Shown: positions 23,029 to 36,400, counted from the stretch's first letter. The stretch: DNA of 64,000 nucleotides from Clitopilus passeckerianus (GCA_944990035.1 CALYLX010000152.1:62001-126000), one strand, 5' to 3'. Translations and numbers: made by a program. The notes: generated from the sequence alone by a model not told the origin.

Positions 23029-23783
23029 CTCAATAGCCTCTACACGGTGGTGGAAGTAGCAAGGAGGAACGAAGAAATCAGCCCTAAAGCTAACGAGATC
23101 CCAAGCATGATATTGGGCATACGGCACGATTGTGAGAAGCCTAGTTCATCTCCATATGTTGCGGATAGGTCCCACGAGCTGTCAAATTTTCTCAGATCAC
23201 GTCCAGATTTTACAGTCAACAGAACCGTGGCACCGGTGTAGAGGTCAGCATAGTGTCAGGCGACTGTCATTCATGATGGGGTCGTCGAGTTTCTGGGAGT
23301 TAGATACCCATGAATATGGCCAACTTGAGTGGAGGAGTCCTTGCATGGCCGAGGATGGCCGTGACCGTCAGTTGCCGGAAAGGAATCAATAAGCTTGATA
23401 TCCCCAAACGGGTGTGATCAAAGCCAGGAACCGAAGTCCAGCGATGCCAATGCTCGCTATCTAGTCGAGTCGCCGTATTTAAGTTGTGATTGAAGTCGAT
23501 TGACTGTCAACCCTTGCGTAAAAAAGGGACGGAGGCGCCTACAATCAGAGGATTCAATCTGTAACCAGGGCTCCCTCGATTCACGGAATCAAACCCCACA
23601 CATAAAATTATCAGGAATGTCGAAGGAATATGCTTCCGCTATGACGAGTAATATTCATGCATAAACCCATTTAATTCTGTCCGATCCTAAGTATGTATGT
23701 AACCATGATTTATCGAGAGCAAAATACAGAGCGTAGTGACAGTAGCATGCAGTAAAACATTAATTATAGAGGAGACCAAACCG
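23029..23783. other. Intergenic, no supported gene
   Basis: About 750 bases between the start of the DUF6533-like gene and the 3' end of the RRM protein, both on the minus strand. It should contain the promoter of the former and the 3' UTR of the latter. No domain-like ORF. Confidence 0.45.
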
Positions 23784-25018
23784 CTAGTAACCCATGCCAC
23801 CGCCCCCTCTCCCACCCATACCACCACGCGGTCCTTGAGGAATACCACCCCGTCCTCCAAATCCGCCACGACCGCTTGTACCACCCATGAACCCTCCTCC
23901 TCCCATCCCACTCATACCCATATTTCCCATACCCATACCCATCATTGGCATCCCCATACCCATCATAGCAGGCATCATCCCTGGGATCATACCTCCTCCT
24001 CTTCCACCCATCATGTTCATGTTATTCATGCCTCCAGCTCCACGGAAATTTCCACCTCCTCCACGCGCCACGCCTCCCCCGCTCTGGATTGGCTGCTGGC
24101 CAGTCGGCTGTTGTTGTTGTTGTTGTTGCCGTTGCTCTCGCGGAGGTGGTTCTGGAGAACAAGGCGCTCAGCCTCTGAGATCACCTATGATCACAAGTGG
24201 GATGGGCGTACCTTTTGGTAGTGTGCGGAATGGGTTACCCTGCGATGTGCTTGCTGGTGTCGCCGTGGCCCTCCTTCCTTGGAATTCGCTGGGGGAACGA
24301 CCCCATCAGAATGGCAGCTGGAAGACGAAACGAGGGTCAACTCACTTAGAATCGAACCAATCTTTGAGTCGTTGAGCAGACTGAGCATCTGGAGCCTCGA
24401 TGTAGGCAATGCTGGAAAAGGTTTAGATACAGAAGACAATAAATTTCTTTGAAGACCTTACCCTTTACTCTTTCCGTTAACTTTATGTTCAGAGAACGTG
24501 ATATACTTGTGGTCGATATTGACCCCAAGACTCAGTGCAACTTGCCGGAGGTCTTCATCGGTTGTCCACTGTACATCGCACAGGAGCGAAAAGCAGGATA
24601 GAACAAAGAGAAACACGTTGAGGAAGGTATGCACATGACACTAAACGACAGAACAAACGGACCCATTGCAAATCGCCAATGTACAACGCGTCGTAAGAAC
24701 CTGCACTAGTACCGCTCGCAGCCTGGCCATTCATCACTTGGGTGTTCACGGATGAACTGAAAGCTTGTCCAGAGGTGTTTTGTGAGCTTGCTCGTGCAGC
24801 GGGTGGTGGGTTGGGGACATCTTGCATGTCGTCGTCCCTGGGTCGCTTGTCTCCCACAGAGGGCTCTATGGAGGACATTGAAACAGGAACATTCTGTAAG
24901 ACCCCACCCCCGTCAGCGAAAGGCCTACTCAAAATCTCAATTGCGTGCTCACCTCTTCGGCTTCCAACTCTTGGAATTCATCTTCGGGGTAAAGTTCGAC
25001 TGTGGATTCTTCAGGCAT
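23784..25018 (-). CDS. CPSF6/CFIm68-like RRM protein with Gly/Met-rich tail
   Basis: RNA-binding protein resembling the large subunit of cleavage factor I (CPSF6/7), which sets poly(A) sites in the nucleus. Exon 1 (25018-24953) gives [20 protein letters not shown]; exon 2 starts [21 protein letters not shown] single RRM follows: RNP2-like ALYIGDLQW, then [16 protein letters not shown] and [18 protein letters not shown] (RNP1 region), matching the CPSF6 signature of a tryptophan-rich loop after RNP2. After GNPFRTLPK comes a short Gln run (encoded by the CAA/TTG repeat near 24111) and a tail dominated by GMGM and RGG-type repeats, ending [13 protein letters not shown] tails usually help RNA binding and phase separation. 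The CPSF6 assignment rests on the RRM and the layout, so a different RRM/RGG protein is possible. Confidence 0.7.
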
Positions 25019-25498
25019 GCTTCGCGGTGTTTGAACTTATAGTGTGGGTGACTAAGGGCTTAAGTGTCCAAAGACAACTGATTCCAGAGAACTAAATAAG
25101 AACAGGGTAGGTTTGAGTACCGATACACGACAAAAAGCGAGCGATGGCAGAGGTGGTGGCGATGATGTGGGGTGTGAAGACGACCAACGTGTCCGTTTTA
25201 CAGGTTTAGCGCTCTTCACAGCACGAAAGTAACATGACAAGGAAACCTTACATATGAATAATATACAGGTAAAGGCTGGTACAACGAACGCGCAATTCCA
25301 CCACAGATTACAAGACAACCAACAATCACAGCGAGACGGTGAGAGGAGAAGAATGTGGTTGAGAGGAAAGAATGGTTTGACGCCATCCGACTTCGCGTCC
25401 CCACAAATTTGTTCCTTATTTGTCCCTGTGTACCAGTCATGCGATGACATTCCCGACAGCTCCCAATACAAAAAAATACAACATGTGCTAGGATCTGT
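25019..25498. other. Intergenic spacer
   Basis: About 480 bases upstream of the RRM gene and downstream of the DENND6-like gene, both on the minus strand. Contains the RRM gene promoter. No supported gene. Confidence 0.5.
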
Positions 25499-27709
25499 CT
25501 AAGTAGGCGCCCGCTTCCCCTTCAATACACCTTCGACGACCTGTTCCTGTTGAGCGAGCCAAAGAGCGAAAGCTGGAGTCTTCAAGAATCGTTGGTAAAA
25601 CTCTGTTCGCTTGTTTGTCGACTTGAACGGCAAGGGGCTGCCGTGGGCCTTGAGGGAAGCAAAGAACTGAGTGTTGTTGAATGGTTTCAGGCGCAAAGTA
25701 TGGCCTCGGGAAGCCGAGTTCACTTCACTCGGTGAGGGTATCAAAGTATTGAGGTATCGTGCCAAAGGAGCAATGACCGCTGTAGTCCTTGAGCAAAAGT
25801 GACGACGGAGGAGCAGAGACGCATTGATTTCTGTACGGACTGTAAGAGGACGCCTAGAGCAAGGGGTGACGTTGCTTACTCCTCGTATCGTTCCCCCGCA
25901 AAGCTTGTTCCAGGTCTTTTAGAAGAGGTCGGTCTTTCGAAATGTATCGTTTATGCGTTTTCGATTTCCAACCAGGAGCAGGACCGGCCGGGGCGAGAGA
26001 AGCGGAATACTTCGGACTTGCATGAGCTCTGCGCAGTGGTAGTCAGTATCTGGTGCCCATCAAGGTGATCTCAAGCTCACATTCTCTTCCCCAGGCTGAG
26101 TACATGCGGCCAATGCGCGCACGATTTCTCGAAGAAGGGGTTTGTAACACCCAATATTACCCCTGACTTCGGTGGTTGCTTATTCACAAGTAACGAGTGG
26201 TCTCCATCCTGCATCGTGAAGTATGGTCGAAGATCGCCCGCAAGTGGTATCTGTGACATGGGTGAGCTGAATGCATGCGCCATCTAAAGTCAGGACTTAC
26301 AGGCCGTAGCAAGTCTCTCAGCCACCAGATGGCCTGGCTGGTCTGCGAAGGCGAAGTACCAAATATGAGTATGGGTTCGCAGAGCACCAGACATTCCCAT
26401 ATTGACCAGAGCTGCGCCAATGCGGCTTCAAATAGAAGAATAGGCGGAGGGTAGAAAGGAGGACACGATGCGAGAATCTACTTCATTTATCAGCCAAAAG
26501 TCCTTCAACCCTACAGGCAGCGGTCCTTACATGATTCCGGGGATCAAACTTCTCCGGAACACTGGGCTCAGCATATTGCTGTTCATCCACGCTCTGAGGC
26601 AGGTCAAGCTGCATGACAGACCCAAGGAAACCTAGTTCTAGCCGACTGCCAGGCTTGGGTTCCTGCCTTTACTTCGCGTAAAATATTAGAGAAGGGACAT
26701 TACAACAATGAGCGAGAACGAACCAGGAAGCAATATTATGACATGCGGCCTCTAGCATTGCAATTCCGTGCTCCTCATACAGAGGTCCAAAGATTGCTAT
26801 GAGTGCGTAAAAGAGAGCGGGAAAGGCATGTTGGGTAAGGATTATGATAGAGGACTGCCCATATAAGGGATGAATAGGCGTCTCGCAGTAACGAACTGCA
26901 TTACGGACCTGCTTATATCCTCTCTTTGACGTCGGCTCCCGCTTCTGAGTGAAGTACGAGAAGCCATTCACAAAACCATCCTTTGTTGCGAAACGTTTCG
27001 CAGGTCCATCTGGACTTAGTTGCTCTCTCATTCGAAATGAATGGCGGGAGGATCCTTGATCAAATTGCAGCGAGTCTGGGAAGGCCGAAAACGCACTAGA
27101 GGAGCAATGGTCAATAGTGGAAAAGATGCAGATAATGAGCGGTGCTCACATGTTTTCGGTTTCTGTGGGTGTGAGCTTAGTGGTGGGGAAGACGCCTTCT
27201 AATACAGGACCATCGTCGAGGTCAAAATCCACTGTCAAACTGACGGTGAGCTATGGATGTTTGAGTGTGAGCATCAGGTGACAGAACCTACCGATCGCTA
27301 CGCCGATGATCCAGTTGCGCAAATTCTGCAAACGGTCGTCTGGCATCTCAAGCTTATCCAGCTCAGCTTGCCGCCTCCTGGGCTTGTCCTCCAACCTAAC
27401 CGCCCTAGGCAGAGTTGCAGACCGTAATAGACTATGCTGCCGTCCGTGCCTTCCACCAGGCGATGATGGTGTGCCCAAATCGCCCAAGCTCTTCTTCCTG
27501 CTCAACGACGGCAAAACATGAGGAGTCTCGAAGCCTGAAGAAAACGATGGCCTTGCAGGGGTCGGAGTTGTCAAACTTCCTTCATTCGAAGACGTGATCG
27601 AGCTGGTCGTGGTCGAGCTCGCTGGTGTCCGGAAACCAAAATATGGGCTGCTGTCGCTTATATCCTCTTCTGCCAGCTCATCAAGGTTGAGGTGGGCGGC
27701 CCTAGGCAT
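25499..27709 (-). CDS. DENND6-like DENN-domain Rab GEF
   Basis: Matches DENN domain-containing protein 6 (AFI1/FAM116 type), a guanine-nucleotide exchange factor for endosomal Rab GTPases. Start 27709 (MPRAAHLNLDELAEEDISDS), with a Ser/Thr/Pro-rich N-terminal extension of about 110 residues. The longin-like start NLRNWIIGVAIG and DFDLDDGPVLEGVFPTTKLT follows, then FSYFTQKREPTSKRGYKQ, ECLVLCEPILIFGTSPSQTS and DLRPYFTMQDGDHSLL. Next is the family hallmark GVILGVTNPFFEKSCAHWPH. The last exon starts at 25765 (ARYLNTLIPSPSEVN) and ends AFALWLAQQEQVVEG before the stop at 25499. All blocks are in DENND6 order across about eight exons. The long disordered N-terminus is fungal-type and could carry regulatory phosphosites, which I infer only from composition. 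Confidence 0.85.
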
Positions 27710-28365
27710 GCGTCGTGGTGGTTAGAGCAAAACCAGATGACGTCGGCTTAGCCCGAAAGCCGACGGACAGCTGAGCGCTGAACGCATGTTTGCTGGAAGG
27801 CTTGAACCTCATCTCCTACCATGGCCATATTACTGCACAAGTTATTCAACTATCGCCCAACAGCTGTGACTGTTTGTGGCCGACAATGTGCTTGAGCTTT
27901 GGGCAAGGCGACAAGACCTCCCTTGTGCCAACATTGTCCTGTACTCCGATTGGCTGGTTTTCACAAGCTTTGGCTGTTCACGTCAGTTTTGCCCGAACAC
28001 CCTTTTGATCTGTTTCTGCCTTGGCTCCCGTTCAAACGCTTCCTCCGGCCTGTTGCATAAACTCAAGATTGTAGAAAAAGCTGATGGTCAAGGTGGCCTG
28101 TGCGACGAACTGTGTCCTCCAGGTCCCGTGCCGGCAATGATGATTCACGTGGTGAAACACGGTCGCGTACAAACGTAATTTTTTGGCGTCCTGAAAGGAA
28201 ATGTCTGACACAATGGCTGCAAAAGGCTGCTTGGCCACCAGTGACCCCATTGTTCGCCCCTTCATGCACATGCCTCCTCACAGGGTATATAAGTGTCGAG
28301 CATAGCGGTCATTGGGCTATCTCACCACGCCACGACATACGACCAAATATAGTATCGCAACAAGC
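27710..28365. other. Intergenic, divergent promoters
   Basis: About 650 bases upstream of the DENND6-like gene and of a doubtful plus-strand gene at 28366. Overlapping ORFs on both strands in 28.0-28.3 kb have no domain-like content. TATATAAG-like sequence occurs near 28286 on the plus strand (GGGTATATAAG), about 80 bases before the 28366 ATG, the best hint that something starts there. Confidence 0.45.
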
Positions 28366-29223
28366 ATGCCACCCACAAAAACCGCGAAGGGGACATTGGA
28401 AACCGCTGGTGTCTCAACGTCCTCGCACTTCGAGAACCATTCTACCCTCGAGCAGACAGCTTCCTTCTTTGACGCATTCTACTCGAAACGACAGGTGAAA
28501 TACATTAATATTGCGTTATTTTATCTTCAGCCGCTGATTACTGCTGTAGAGAAAGAAATCTCCTCCGGAATTTCTTTCTATTACCGGAACAGAGGCAGTG
28601 CGCTCTACTCACAGCTACTCACCTACATCTCGTAGTTCATCGCGAGGAAGGCGCGTCCCCAAACCAAGGCACGTTTCTCCACGTTATCTTGACAGACATC
28701 ATCAACTGATTGCATTTCTGTGATGTGTAGTCCCCTTCAAGGCTCCATATCATCCCCTAATCCTTTGCCGCCACCACCACCTTCCAGTTCAAGGGTTTCG
28801 CGAGCAATATCCGACAATTTCAAACAGCACCCAAAACTGACACAAAAATTGGGCTTTTCTCCGACGAAGACACAGGATGAATCTCCCAACCTCGCTCAAA
28901 GGTTCCCGCAGAAAGGAGCCGACTTTGGAGACGGATTAGAAGATCATGGCTCGGGTGCTGAAGTAGATTTGTTTCCGAGCTCCTGGACTCCGCCCTCAAG
29001 TTCTTCGTCTTCCTCCAGTCGAGAAGCTCCATTTCTTCCTTCCGTCATTTACCTACAAGTCGATCCCCGCTGGGATTATCGAAGAGGCGAGCCTGCAGAC
29101 GTATACATCGTTCCTGCAGAGCAAGACTTGGCACCGTCCAGAGATCATCGATTTCCACGTGGACGAGGCCCTATAGATTCTAATCCACGAAGACCTGCTG
29201 ATTCGTTTTTGGCTCTCGAATAG
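28366..29223 (+). CDS. Hypothetical low-complexity protein (uncertain model)
   Basis: I do not recognise this one. A first coding exon could start at ATG 28366 (MPPTKTAKGTLETAGVSTSS) and end at a GTGAAA donor after FFDAFYSKRQ. The last, long open stretch (to 29223) is Pro/Ser-rich: NPLPPPPPSSSRVSRA, then SSWTPPSSSSSSSSRE, then VIYLQVDPRWDYRRGEPA. A TATA-like GGGTATATAAG sits about 80 bases upstream of the ATG. How the exons join is not clear, since one candidate intron would be only 36 bases. It may be an intrinsically disordered protein or a chance open frame. Confidence 0.3.
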
Positions 29224-29767
29224 GAGCCTATTGTATTCTAATCCACGTGTACGAGGCATACTAGCAACATGGTTAATCTCGAGATGAATTCGGACTAACT
29301 TGCATGAGTCGGATCCCGAAGATGACGTTCTCCATCAATAGCTCAAGGAGCCCAGGGGGTCTTTAAGTGCTTCCCACCTCTGTTTCAAGGAGTACTGGAT
29401 GACCACGAGAACAAATTTAAATTCGCCAAGTGCGTACAATCGCAGAACCAGATCCAAAATGGGGTTATCCATCCCACGGGATTGAACGGGCCGACTTTGA
29501 ATGTTACTGATCATGATGGACTTCACATTTTCATTCAACGAGCTCCATCCTTCGCTGATCACTCTCGAGGCTGCTGACTTTTAGTGCCCGGAAGAATCTC
29601 TTACAGGTGCATTCATTCGACCTGCTGCGACACGGTATTTTGTCCGGCGTTTCCATTAAAGAGGGAGGTATGGACGCTTGGCAAATTTCAACGGACGTTG
29701 TCACCATCGACCGGCGAGTTGTCGGTAGAGAACCTTTCGGAAAGAATGATACCAGCGTAGTCGAAGG
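29224..29767. other. Upstream region of the CE1 esterase
   Basis: About 540 bases with no supported gene, presumably holding the regulated promoter of the secreted esterase. Minus-strand ORFs here are short and featureless. Confidence 0.5.
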
Positions 29768-29775
29768 ATAAAAGG
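29768..29775 (+). promoter_or_regulatory. TATA box of the CE1 esterase gene
   Basis: ATAAAAGG lies 62 bases upstream of the ATG at 29830, followed by a pyrimidine-rich leader. This is typical of strongly inducible secreted-enzyme genes in basidiomycetes. Confidence 0.55.
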
Positions 29776-29829
29776 CGACCACCCCTGGAGCCTAGCTTTC
29801 CAACCACGTCTAACTCTTCCTCAGCCAAC

Positions 29830-31128
29830 ATGGTTCTAAGCACCCTCTTGAAAGCGTTCACTTTCTCCGCACTTGCGGCTGTTGCTAATGCCGCTGCTGG
29901 CCAACTCCAGCAAGTGTCGAACTTTGGTACCAACCCTACTGGAGTACAGATGTTTGTCTACAAGCCCGCTAAGCTTGCGAACCCTACTCCTCTCATCGTT
30001 GCCATCCACTACTGCACTGGTACGGCTCAAGCATACTTCAGCGGCACCCAGTATGCCACCCTCGCCGATACCTACGGCTACATCGTTGTCTACCCCGATG
30101 CACCCGACCCAGGAGGATGCTGGGATGTCCACACCAATGCTACCCTCACTCACAACGGTGGTGGTGACTCCATTGCAATCGCATCTATGATCAAGTACTC
30201 GATTTCAACCTATGGTGTTGCCTCTAACCGCGTATATGTAACTGGAACCTCCTCCGGTGCCATGATGACCAACGTCCTTGCTGGTGCTTATCCCGACCTC
30301 TTCCAAGCTGGCGCTGCCTTCGCCGGTGTTCCGTACGGATGCTTCGCCGGACCCGACTTGTGGAACAGTGCTTGCGCCACAGGGACCATTTCCAAGACTG
30401 CGCAGCAATGGGTAAGATCCCTCTCGTTATCTTGACCCAAGAAATATCAATTCACATTGTTCTTCAGGGTGATCTGGTACGAAGCGGCTATCCTGGATAC
30501 ACAGGACCCCGCCCCAAGCTGCAAATCTGGCAAGGAACCCTGTAAGCCGATCATACAATCTCAAACTTCCCTTCTCTGAACCTCCGTCGACAGGGATACC
30601 ACCCTCAACTACAAGAACTTCCCTGAAGGTATTAAGCAATGGACCAACGTCTTCGGATACAGCGGGACCCCATCTCAGACTCAACAGAATTCTCCTGTCT
30701 CTGGTTGGACTCGTCAGATCTTCGGCCCCAACTTCCAAGCTATCAGCGCTGCAAATGTCGACCATAACATCCCGGTCCAGGCCAACGATGTCCTCAACTG
30801 GTTCGGTATCACTGGCGGATCCGGCACCACCACGCCACCCACCACCACCACACCGCCTACTACAACACCTCCCACCACTACACCTCCCACCACGACCAAT
30901 CCTCCGGGTGCTCAACAGACTCATTGGGGTCAATGCGGCGGGTGAGCTCTTATCTAACATATGATTTGAAGGACAGTGTTGATCCCTCCATTGCAGTATC
31001 GGCTGGGCCGGACCTACAACTTGCCAGTCCCCTTGGACCTGCCAGGCTGCAAACGCTTACTACTCTCAGGTCAGAATTCCTCAGCTCCTAGGGTAATTGT
31101 CGCCTGACATTCTTGACAGTGCTTGTAA
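29830..31128 (+). CDS. Secreted CE1 acetyl xylan / feruloyl-type esterase with C-terminal CBM1
   Basis: Plant cell-wall esterase that removes acetyl (or feruloyl) groups from xylan outside the cell. The signal peptide is [21 protein letters not shown]. The CE1 alpha/beta-hydrolase domain contains [16 protein letters not shown], the nucleophile elbow GTSSGAMMT (Ser near residue 140) and a late [15 protein letters not shown] with the probable catalytic His. A Thr/Pro-rich linker of TTPPTTT repeats (about 30826-30900) leads to a fungal cellulose-binding module, [23 protein letters not shown], with the usual Cys and aromatic residues. Introns of about 50-60 bases follow W at 30412, L at 30542, GG at about 30942 and SQ at about 31071. 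The final micro-exon encodes only Cys-Leu-stop (31120-31128). All catalytic and binding elements look intact. Acetyl versus feruloyl specificity cannot be decided by eye. Confidence 0.9.
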
Positions 31129-31708
31129 GCGTATAAAAACAGTGGCATGACATCGGTACTGGTGTAGTCTGTCAATCGAATGTCTTGTGTACGTCGTTCA
31201 GAAGAATAAAGCTCGGGTGATTTTCGGTGAGAGCTGTAAGGAGCAATTTGAAGTTTTCCAAAGTGCCATCGGCTCAAAAGAATCCGCTGCTGACCGGTGG
31301 CTGTGAAGGAAACCGTGTGATCTCACCGGCATCCAGATGGCTAGATCCCGGTTTGATGTCTTGCTCGAACACCATTGAACTGCGAAAGCACCAAGCCGAT
31401 GGCATCGAGCCTCTTAGGCAACCCCGTGGAAAGTTCTTCGTAATAGCTTCTTGCTGGGGAAGCTAAAGCCTATCTAGTTGCGGCGGCGGCCAGAGCTCCT
31501 AGCCGAAAATGGGAGACCCTGACATTTGCTGACGATTATATACAGCCTCATATGGCACCGAACCGAGTCACCTGAAAGAGCCCATTCTCGACCCCATACA
31601 CTGCTTTAGACTCAATTAGACCGGCACTGGATTGCCTGAGAATCTAATCAGCAGGGCCCTAAAACTTCTTTTGTTCTTGATTGGGGAACTTCTTTATTCT
31701 TCACAACT
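31129..31708. other. Intergenic, no supported gene
   Basis: About 580 bases between the esterase and the next plus-strand gene. No domain-like ORF; likely 3' UTR plus promoter. Confidence 0.5.
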
Positions 31709-33254
31709 ATGGTCATGTACAAGACTGCTGCCACAAGCTTACTCAACCTAGAGGACCGTTGGTTTTTGGCCAGTACAGGTGAGTACAAGGCCAACTAAGG
31801 ACAAAGGTTCTGAAAACTAACCATTGTCGCGGTAGAACGCCTGCATCCTCTAAAGTTGTCTGGTTCTGCCTTGGACGTCTCCTCCGCAGCCACTCATTCG
31901 GGCGGTCTGAACCTTGACATGCCTGTTCCCGTGCGGGCGTTCACTCCATCACCAGAAGAATTCAGATTTGTGCGTTTGCATGATTCCGCCATGATTCCTT
32001 CTAACACTTCGTATTGCAGGAGTTCGCTTCTTTGTCCAGTGGAAACACTCTTTCCCTCATCCCTCCCAGAGTCAATGCACTCAAAGACAGTCGACAAATA
32101 TCCCACCGCCAACGACTTCCACGCGTTCGCGCGCCACCATCAGACCTCTGGAACCTATTGGATGCCAAGTCACCGTCATCTCAACAGCACACGACCTCAC
32201 TACCCTGCGGGCCCACCGCATCCTCCGACGCTTCTTCCATCCATTACAATGAAGACAAGGCGGCTTCTGTTGGTGGTCCAATGGCAGTGGACCGTCGGCC
32301 TTCCGCTCCTATGAGTAGGCAATCTCCCATCGGGACAGGACGGCCTCAGGGAAATGAATCTGGATCTCGCCAATTTGAAGATCATACGAACCCTTGGGGC
32401 TCAGGTTCCCCAGCTACATCATCATCTCGCCTATCTCCCCCTTCACCAACATCTGACGACACGATACTCGTCTCGTTATCGCCAGGGATAGCGGCCAGAA
32501 GAAGGACCCCAACGCCACTGTCCCGTTCTTTCTTTGACGTGTTGCTCGAAAATAAACGAAGGCATCCTCATGCCCCTACTATGGTGTCTATGCTGAACCC
32601 TTTGCGGGAGCAGGTGACGTTCCGAGCATGGGCATGCATCCCTGTTCGATCCGGTGGCCACCCAACCAAAGAGCAGTTAGCTCTACCGAGCTCAAGGTTC
32701 CAAAATTCCCTTCCTTCTCTTTACCAGTCCACTCGTTCCCGGCAGTAAGTTCTTTCTCTGCTACATACCCTTCATCCACTCATATTGTTTCCAGGGCTTG
32801 CGATCTTGCCTGTTCCAACCTTCGCGTAAACAAGCGATTCTACCTCAGGAAGACCTCATACCACTGTTCACACTGCAAAAAGGACTCAATTTACAAAAAG
32901 CTCCTCGTCATCCTCTATTTCGGGAACCACCTCCGCAACCTGTTCAAACCATCTTTATATGGTCGACCGACTTACGCCCGCTCTACAAATGCTTTGAAAT
33001 TGGACACCAAGACCAACTCGGCTTTAAGTAACCTAATGGGCAGACCGGCAATGGTCGTAGACTCTGAATCATTCATGGATGAAGATTCGGATATCTTGGA
33101 TACGCCACTTTTAAAAGACCTCGACGATTTCGACGACTACGAAGATGCACTGGACGACATGGACGAAGGCATTTTTGCAGGCGAAGATTCACTGGAGCTT
33201 GAAGGGGTTGATGCGGACGGAGACACAGAGATGCACGACGCAGACCTTAATTGA
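31709..33254 (+). CDS. Unknown Ser/Pro-rich protein with acidic C-terminus
   Basis: I do not recognise the family. Exon 1 from ATG 31709 (MVMYKTAATSLLNLEDRWFL) ends at a GTGAGT donor near 31779. Exon 2 resumes near 31836 (RLHPLKLSGSALDVSSAATH) and stops before an intron near 31969-32018. Exon 3 (EFASLSSGNTLSLIPPRVNA onward) is a long disordered Ser/Pro/Thr stretch to about 32744. After a GTAAGT...CAG intron (about 32745-32794) the frame runs on to the stop at 33254 through a strongly acidic tail (DLDDFDDYEDALDDMDEG, then DADGDTEMHDADLN). In the last exon a second, Ser-rich frame is also open for a while, so the exon 3-4 join needs transcript evidence. The acidic tail and low complexity suggest a nuclear or chromatin-associated role, but this is only composition. 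Confidence 0.5.
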
Positions 33255-33437
33255 TGACTATTCTTTTTCATGACCTTCACGCACATAGACATAGACTACA
33301 ATTGCATTTGTATAATATAAAAACACATAAGATATATTCCCTGGTATAGATAGAAATACATTGCCATCGTACATTCGTTCATTTCAATATTATGCAAGGC
33401 CCTTCCACCTTTGACCATCGTCTCGCATTCGCAGTCC

Positions 33438-36400
33438 TCAGAACACATTGTATGCCCTGGTCAAAGGCAGCTCCGTGGCAGCTTCGACTGTCATGGGAAT
33501 ATCGTCCGCCTTGACCTCATAGTCCTCTGGGTCGACTTCCATACGAGGAGTATACGAGTTCCACTTCAAGTCCTTTTTCCTGACCGTCCTGCAACCCTTG
33601 ACAGCCTCCACCCTCTTCTTCAAGCCGTAGGTCTGAACCGTATTGGAAGTGATACTGATTTGTGAAACGAATGCGAGCGAATTAAGTGACGCCGCGGAGA
33701 CTTTTGAGCCCCACATGGGTTTGAGTGAGATCGGTTGGACCGTTGCGATGGAGCCATTTCCGTCACCCATCTGAAAGAGGCAACGACAATCACAAAACCG
33801 AGGATTATGATCAAATATGGAATGTGGAACGAAGGAAGTGAGATAGGTTAACTTGACATAGAATTGAATCCACTGACCTGAGCGAGGACGATTACACCAC
33901 TCTTGAGCACCATCTCAGGCTTCGCACCAAAATTCTCCGGTTTCCACATCACCAAATCTGCAAGCTTTCCTGGTGCAATATCACCAACGACATGGCTGAT
34001 TCCGTGGGTCATTGCACTATCACGACAAATAGTTCAATAAAGGCCAAGAAAAAGAAGCAACAAAACTCACGGATTAATTGTGTACTTGCTGATATACCTC
34101 TTCACCCTCGCATTGTCCTTCCCTTCCTCGTCTCCCAGATCGGCTAGCGGACCTCTCATCTCCTTCATCTTGTTCGCAGTCCTCCAGGTCCGGCTAACCA
34201 CCTCGCCCACGCGACCCATTGCCTGCGAATCAGAACTGATCATTGAGATTGCTCCCAAGTCATGAAGAACATCTTCGGCAGCCATAGTCTCCCCACGAAT
34301 GCGAGAATCTGCGAATGCGACATCTTCTTGGAGATTAGGATCCAGGTGATGGCAGACAACCAACATCTATGGGGCGAGGGCAGGTGTAAGAATATGAAAA
34401 GGAGGTAAATCCGGCTGGGACATACGTCGAAATGCTCCGCAACGGTATTCTTGGCAAATGGTCTGGTTGGGTTTGTAGAGCTTGGCAGTACATTGTCCTC
34501 GCCAACAACAGTGATGATGTCTGGTGCATGTCCTCCGCCAGCACCTTCTGTGTGATAGGTATGGATAGCTCGACCTCTGAATGCCTTGATAGTTCCTAAA
34601 GTGGTCGTCAGCTTCAGACTTGCTCAAAACCTGGGCAGTACTTACGATCAACGTATCCACTCTCATTCAGGGTATCAGTGTGAATCGCAACCTGGACATC
34701 ATATTTCTCCGCAACAGCAAGACAGCTGTCAATAGCAGCTGGCGTGCTTCCCCAATCCTCGTGCAGCTTCAAGCCAATGGCTCCTGCCCTCACTGTCTCC
34801 TCGAGTCCGATTGCGCCATTATATGGAACAACTGTCGCAAGTTCTCCGTCTTGCCCAATGGGAGATCCTCCCTTGCCTGCGTCGTTGCCCTTGCCCGTGA
34901 AGCCGACATTCATTGGTAGCCCATCCGTCGCTGCCAGCATCATCCTCATCCAGATTGGGCCTGGTGTGGCCGTCGTTGCGAGTGTGCCATGGTTTGGTCC
35001 AGTTCCGCCACCGATCATGGTCGTTGTTCCACCTGCAAGGGCTTCGTCTACCTGCTGTGGACAGATGAAATGAATGTGGGTATCGATTGCTCCAGCAGTA
35101 ATGATCATCTTCTCGCCAGCGAGGACCTCTGTTGTAGCGCCAATAATCATGTTTGGGGGATGAATTCCGGACTGGGTGTCTGGGTTTCCGGATTTGCCTA
35201 TACCGACGATGTAGCCTGCTTTAACACCTATATCGGCCTGGAAAGGAAGGATTAGTGTCAAGCGTTTTTGCATGTTCTACAATGGCAGACCTTGTAAATG
35301 CCACTCCAGTCGATGATCAATGCATTGGTGATTACAAGGTCAAGGCATTCTTCAGCGGACCGGTTTGTAGCTTGCCCCATGCCCTCTCGGATGACTTTGC
35401 CGCCACCAAACTTGACTTCATCGCCGTACAACGTCTGGAAGAACAATTCGGTATTAGAGACTTCACGAATGGAAAGCTATGGAAGTTGCCTCACATGGTC
35501 CCGTTCCACCTCTACCCATAGGTTCGTATCCCCGAGTCTAACCCTATCTCCTGTCGTAGGACCGAACATCTTGATGTATGTCTCCCTTTCAAGGACCTCA
35601 ACCCACTTCGGCACGTCAGGGTCATCTCCAGGTCCATTACCCAGCGGGATGGGAGAAACGCCATCCCATAATGGTGCGTCAGGCTGTGGTTGGTGTTTAA
35701 ATCCCATCTTTACCAGATTCTCTACAATCTCGTCGGTCCTCCTAGGGTCGTATACGCCCGAAGCGAGATTGTTGCCGCCAGAAATTATTCTTGATCCACC
35801 AATATCCACAAGAGTTACTGTCTGTGGGTCGTGCTCAAATCGCTTGGCGGTACCAGCGGCAATATCGAGACGTTTTCCATAGGCCAGTGCTCGATCGAAC
35901 TCCAGATCCGGATTTGTTTCGATGAAGTGATAATGCGAGCCAACCTACCCAAATGATTAGACGAGCCCAAATTACTGCACAAAATGGCTACATACCTGAA
36001 TGGGCCGATCTCCTTTGTTATGGACTTTGAGAATTACTTTTGAACGCCCACCGTTGATCTGGATTGGTGCGTCCGCTTTGGCAATGACTGCGCCAGCGGT
36101 TTTCTCCGGGGATATATCGTCTTCATTGAAGGCAGGAAATAGTTTGTCGGAAGGGGTGGGAAGGAAGGAGCCATACAATGCCGCATTAATGTCACCGTCC
36201 GGGGAAGAGATAGGTTCATGGACAGTGAGCAGGAAGACTCCATCATCAAAGGTGCCTTCGACTTGTATGTCGTGAATTAGGTCTGCAACTCCTGGAAGTA
36301 CGTGTCTATACCCCAGGATGTTCTTCCCCCTTTCCATTAGATCGCTGACGGAAGGTGCAATTCCGTCGGGCTGTAACTCTCCACCATCACGGATGAGTTC